Positions 31,623 through 33,854 of a stretch of DNA of 33,854 nt are shown one piece after another (positions within the stretch are counted from its first letter, which is position 1; the number at the start of each line of letters is the position of its first letter). The stretch is from NCBI GenBank assembly GCA_020425695.1, contig JAGQRE010000030.1:1-33854 (forward strand). The letters run 5' to 3'. Under the pieces are notes generated by a model that did no database searches, was not told where the DNA came from, and saw only the letters and a list, made by a program, of their open reading frames with translations. The stretch is from Planctomycetota bacterium. Its GTDB lineage: Bacteria > Planctomycetota > UBA8742 > UBA2392. The position numbers and the translations under genes are program-made.

Positions 31623-32153
31623 ATGCAGGTGGCTTCGATCGATCGACGTGCGACATTTGAACGCATCATTCACGCCCACCAGCGTGGGGTCTGGCGCTAT
31701 TTGCGCTTCATTGGGTGCAGTCGCTCGGAAGCCGACGACCTGACCCAGGAGACCTTTCTGGCCGCGTGGAAAAGTGAGTTTGAAGAGATCAACGAGGCGG
31801 CGACGGCGGGCTATCTGCGAACGGTCGCCAAAAGCCGCTTCCTGATGATGCTGCGCAGCAAGGGGCGTCGCCCGAAGGAAACCGAGTTTGCCGAAGTCGA
31901 TGCCGACTGGGTGCAACTCGTTGAGTACGACGAAGGCTGGGATGAACGCGCCGATGCCCTTGAGGAGTGCATGCAACACGTGCAGGGCAAGGCGCGCGAA
32001 GTGATCGACCTGAATTACCGGGTTGGTCTGCGCTATGCGGAAATCGGTCAGCGTATGGGCATGAAGTCAGAAGGCGTACGCACCCTGATGAAACGCGTGA
32101 TCGCGAAACTTCGGGAGTGCATGGAAAGGAAGCTCGAGTGGCCCGCGGAATAG
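31623..32153 (+). CDS. ECF-type RNA polymerase sigma factor
   Basis: 176 aa. Region 2 spans about 10-75 (H-Q-R-G-V-W-R-Y-L-R, then D-D-L-T-Q-E-T-F-L-A-A-W, the core-binding and -10 recognition segment). Region 4 spans about 115-170 (A-R-E-V-I-D-L-N-Y, R-Y-A-E-I-G-Q-R-M-G-M-K-S-E-G-V-R-T, the -35-binding helix-turn-helix). There is no region 3, as usual for the ECF group. The ATG at 31623 is preferred over a TTG at 31599, although the spacing to AGGG is short. Its 3' end overlaps the FecR-like gene by 16 nt, a typical sigma/anti-sigma arrangement. Confidence 0.92.
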   Translation: MQVASIDRRATFERIIHAHQRGVWRYLRFIGCSRSEADDLTQETFLAAWKSEFEEINEAATAGYLRTVAKSRFLMMLRSKGRRPKETEFAEVDADWVQLVEYDEGWDERADALEECMQHVQGKAREVIDLNYRVGLRYAEIGQRMGMKSEGVRTLMKRVIAKLRECMERKLEWPAE

Positions 32154-33751
32154 ACAGACTGATTCACCTGCTGCTGCGTGAGCGCCTGGGCGACCAGACG
32201 CCGCCCGACCTGTCATCCAGCATCCTGGATGCGATCGACGGCAAACAGGCGCCGGTACACCAACTGCCCACCGCGCGGCAGGCGTTTCAGCCATGGATGG
32301 GCGTTGCCGCCGGCATCGCTGTGTGTGCGGCGCTGGCGCTTGGTGTCAGCGCGTGGCTGGTTTCGAAACCGCCCGAGAACGCACCCATCACGGCTGATGG
32401 CAACCAGGTGCGTGTCATCCCGTCTGAGCAAGAGCAAGCCAACCGAATGAGCCCGGAACCGTCAGGCAGTGGGTATCCTGCTCCGCAACGTGATCCAGTA
32501 CCACACAACGAAACTAAAGAACCTGATGAGCCAAAGACAGAACACCAGGTTGAGCAACCACCAGCACCCGAGCCTGAACCGAAAGCGCCGGCGCCTGAGA
32601 AGGACCCTGTAGTTGAAGAACCGCCGCGACCTGAACCGGAACCGCAGCCCGAAGTTCAGCCTGAGCCGAAGCCGCCGGAGCCCGAGACGGACCCCGTCGT
32701 TGAACAACCACCGCAGCCGGAGCCTGAGCCGCAAAGACCGCCGTCTGAAACACAGCCATCGACTACGGTGAAGCTGGCGAGTGTTGTGTACGCGCCCGAC
32801 AAGGCCCGACTAGAGTTTCGCAACAACAGCGAAGACAAGTGGGCCGACTTGCAGCAGAAAGAGGTAACTGCGGGCATGCAGTTGCGCGCACGACGCCCTG
32901 TCGCGCTCGAACTGGATGATGGCGCGCGTGTCTACTTCGATGGCGAAATCTTGCTGGCGGGTAACAACGAAAAGTTTGACCTGACGATTGAGGACGAGTC
33001 GGTCTACTTCGACGTGTATGGCAGTAAGCGTGAGTTTGTGGTTCGTCGTGGTGATGCGGTTCTGAACTTTCGTGATGCCGAGTTGCTGGCCGAGAAGTCA
33101 GGGCTGCGCATGCAGGTTTCGTGCCTCGGCGGTGAAGTGACGGTCGGCGATGTAACTCTGAAAGCGGGCTGGACAGCCTCTCTCAGTGACAAGGGGCTTT
33201 CGCGCGAGAAATTCCAGGGTGACCGCGGGCGCTACAACCCGCTTGTTGCAAGCATGGACCAGACCTTCGTGCTGATGCGCGAGGAGTTGAACCGCGATGC
33301 GATTAGTCGCGTCTACTTTGGCGACTGGAACGACGGTGTTGTTCGCGGCCAGGGCGAAGGCGACGAAAAGGACTTCGGCATCGAGCTGAGTAACGAAATC
33401 GTGCTGCAGGAGCGCGCCTACCTGCGCATGCGCGTTCGCATCAACGGTGATCAGAAAGGTCTGAACATCGGCTTTGGTTCAGGCGAAGAAGAGGATTGGC
33501 GTTACTTCCAGTCCCACCACGGCGAAGTGCAACCGGGCGAATGGACAATTGTGCGCGTGCCTCTCAGTGTGCTGATGGACGACGGCGACAAGAAAAAGAT
33601 CTGGCCCGGTGCGAAGCTGCACAAGTTCCAGATCGTGTTGTGGGATAAGAAGGACGCCAGCGTCGACGTGGACTGGTTCGAAGTCGGCATCGAGCCCGAG
33701 TGGGCGGGCAAAGAAAACGGCGAAACGAACGACAACAAGGAAAACAAATGA
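32138..33751 (+). CDS. Large putative anti-sigma / FecR-like membrane protein
   Basis: 537 aa. The frame is open from 31967, but the GTG at 32138 follows AAGGAAG by 5 nt. Residues 1-50 are a short cytoplasmic part, the likely sigma-binding segment, without a zinc-binding motif. Residues about 52-75 are a single transmembrane helix. About 105-208 is a Pro/Glu-rich linker with internal repeats, long enough to reach through the periplasm. About 215-360 is beta-rich and resembles a FecR-type sensor domain (L-E-L-D-D-G-A-R-V-Y-F). About 390-520 is a second beta domain that may be a carbohydrate- or ligand-binding jelly roll. It is coupled to the sigma gene upstream and by ATGA to the exported protein downstream. 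Confidence 0.82.
   Translation: MARGIDRLIHLLLRERLGDQTPPDLSSSILDAIDGKQAPVHQLPTARQAFQPWMGVAAGIAVCAALALGVSAWLVSKPPENAPITADGNQVRVIPSEQEQANRMSPEPSGSGYPAPQRDPVPHNETKEPDEPKTEHQVEQPPAPEPEPKAPAPEKDPVVEEPPRPEPEPQPEVQPEPKPPEPETDPVVEQPPQPEPEPQRPPSETQPSTTVKLASVVYAPDKARLEFRNNSEDKWADLQQKEVTAGMQLRARRPVALELDDGARVYFDGEILLAGNNEKFDLTIEDESVYFDVYGSKREFVVRRGDAVLNFRDAELLAEKSGLRMQVSCLGGEVTVGDVTLKAGWTASLSDKGLSREKFQGDRGRYNPLVASMDQTFVLMREELNRDAISRVYFGDWNDGVVRGQGEGDEKDFGIELSNEIVLQERAYLRMRVRINGDQKGLNIGFGSGEEEDWRYFQSHHGEVQPGEWTIVRVPLSVLMDDGDKKKIWPGAKLHKFQIVLWDKKDASVDVDWFEVGIEPEWAGKENGETNDNKENK
32603..32734 (+). repeat. Duplicated Pro/Glu-rich coding units
   Basis: Two 15-codon units (32603-32647 and 32690-32734) encode nearly the same peptide, D-P-V-V-E-E/Q-P-P-R/Q-P-E-P-E-P-Q, 29 codons apart. 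The DNA differs mainly at third positions, so the peptide rather than the DNA appears to be conserved. Confidence 0.75.
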
Positions 33752-33854
33752 CCAAGCGATTGCTTGTGGCACTATTACTGCTGATTCCGCTGGCAAGCAG
33801 CTTCCAGGCGGAAGAGCTTAGCGAGAAAAGCTACGACCGTATCCGCGACTATCT
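33748..33854 (+). CDS. Exported protein, 3' end cut by window edge
   Basis: 35 codons are visible. The ATG overlaps the stop of the FecR-like gene (ATGA, 33748-33751). The start encodes a clear signal peptide (MTKRLLVALLLLIPLASSFQA, cleavage near residue 21) followed by a charged mature start (E-E-L-S-E-K-S-Y-D-R-I). No family can be assigned. It is the third member of the sigma-factor operon and may be the exported client or a co-sensor. Confidence 0.75.
   Translation, partial: MTKRLLVALLLLIPLASSFQAEELSEKSYDRIRDY

Noticed and set aside
31967..32137. Upstream extension of the FecR-like gene inside the sigma-factor gene
   Set aside because: It lies out of frame under region 4 of the sigma factor. 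The GTG at 32138 has a good ribosome-binding site.
1..33854. CRISPR arrays, insertion sequences, integrases or rRNA genes
   Set aside because: No regularly spaced repeats, transposase or integrase motifs or rRNA segments were seen on either strand.

Overview
The window looks like chromosomal DNA of a Gram-negative bacterium with GC content in the high fifties by eye. The envelope signs are several lipoprotein signal peptides, a TolC-type outer-membrane protein, a secretin-like periplasmic protein and a DedA protein. GTG and TTG starts are frequent, many adjacent genes overlap by 4 nt, and the one tRNA has an encoded CCA. Several proteins (Cys-x2-Cys membrane protein, ECF sigma factor with a large FecR-like partner, secreted unknowns) would fit Planctomycetota or a neighbouring phylum. 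No single gene settles the phylum, so that placement is only an inference.

Layout. 1-5.1 kb: four secreted or lipoprotein genes of unknown function on the + strand (the first cut by the window edge), two of them probable paralogues, closed by a strong terminator. 5.1-8.2 kb: a leftward operon of a DMT transporter, a secretin N-domain-like periplasmic protein and a lipoprotein. 8.3-10.4 kb: a leucine-dehydrogenase-type enzyme translationally coupled to gluQ. 10.4-14.7 kb: a coiled-coil membrane protein, a ferredoxin/metallo-beta-lactamase fusion, a histidine phosphatase, a small membrane protein, a Nudix hydrolase and an unknown. 14.7-16.4 kb: a lower-GC patch with an overlapping pair of unknown genes. 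16.4-21.4 kb: a 2-isopropylmalate-synthase-family enzyme, a TolC-like lipoprotein, a DedA protein, a D-threonine-aldolase/D-serine-dehydratase-type enzyme and tRNA-Leu(UAA). 21.5-27.7 kb: a four-gene leftward signalling operon. 28.0-31.4 kb: a TIGR01777 epimerase, an esterase lipoprotein, a second Nudix protein and two membrane unknowns. 31.6-33.85 kb: an ECF sigma factor, a large anti-sigma/FecR-like protein and the start of a secreted protein.

The two most interesting items follow. (1) The 21.5-27.7 kb operon has the gene order and domain logic of the Ralstonia phcBSRQ quorum-sensing operon. It encodes a PhcB-like SAM methyltransferase with an extra N-terminal domain, then one protein that reads as PhcS fused to PhcR (membrane kinase, receiver, second kinase), then a PhcQ-like receiver plus degenerate kinase, and finally an uncharacterised fourth protein. 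An imperfect 18-nt palindrome lies upstream of the first gene. (2) Three long palindromes sit in frame inside conserved genes: one in gluQ, where exactly 16 extra residues coincide with a 48-nt hairpin, and two in tandem in the histidine phosphatase. They look like REP-type or Rickettsia-palindromic-element-type insertions that were tolerated as extra peptide.
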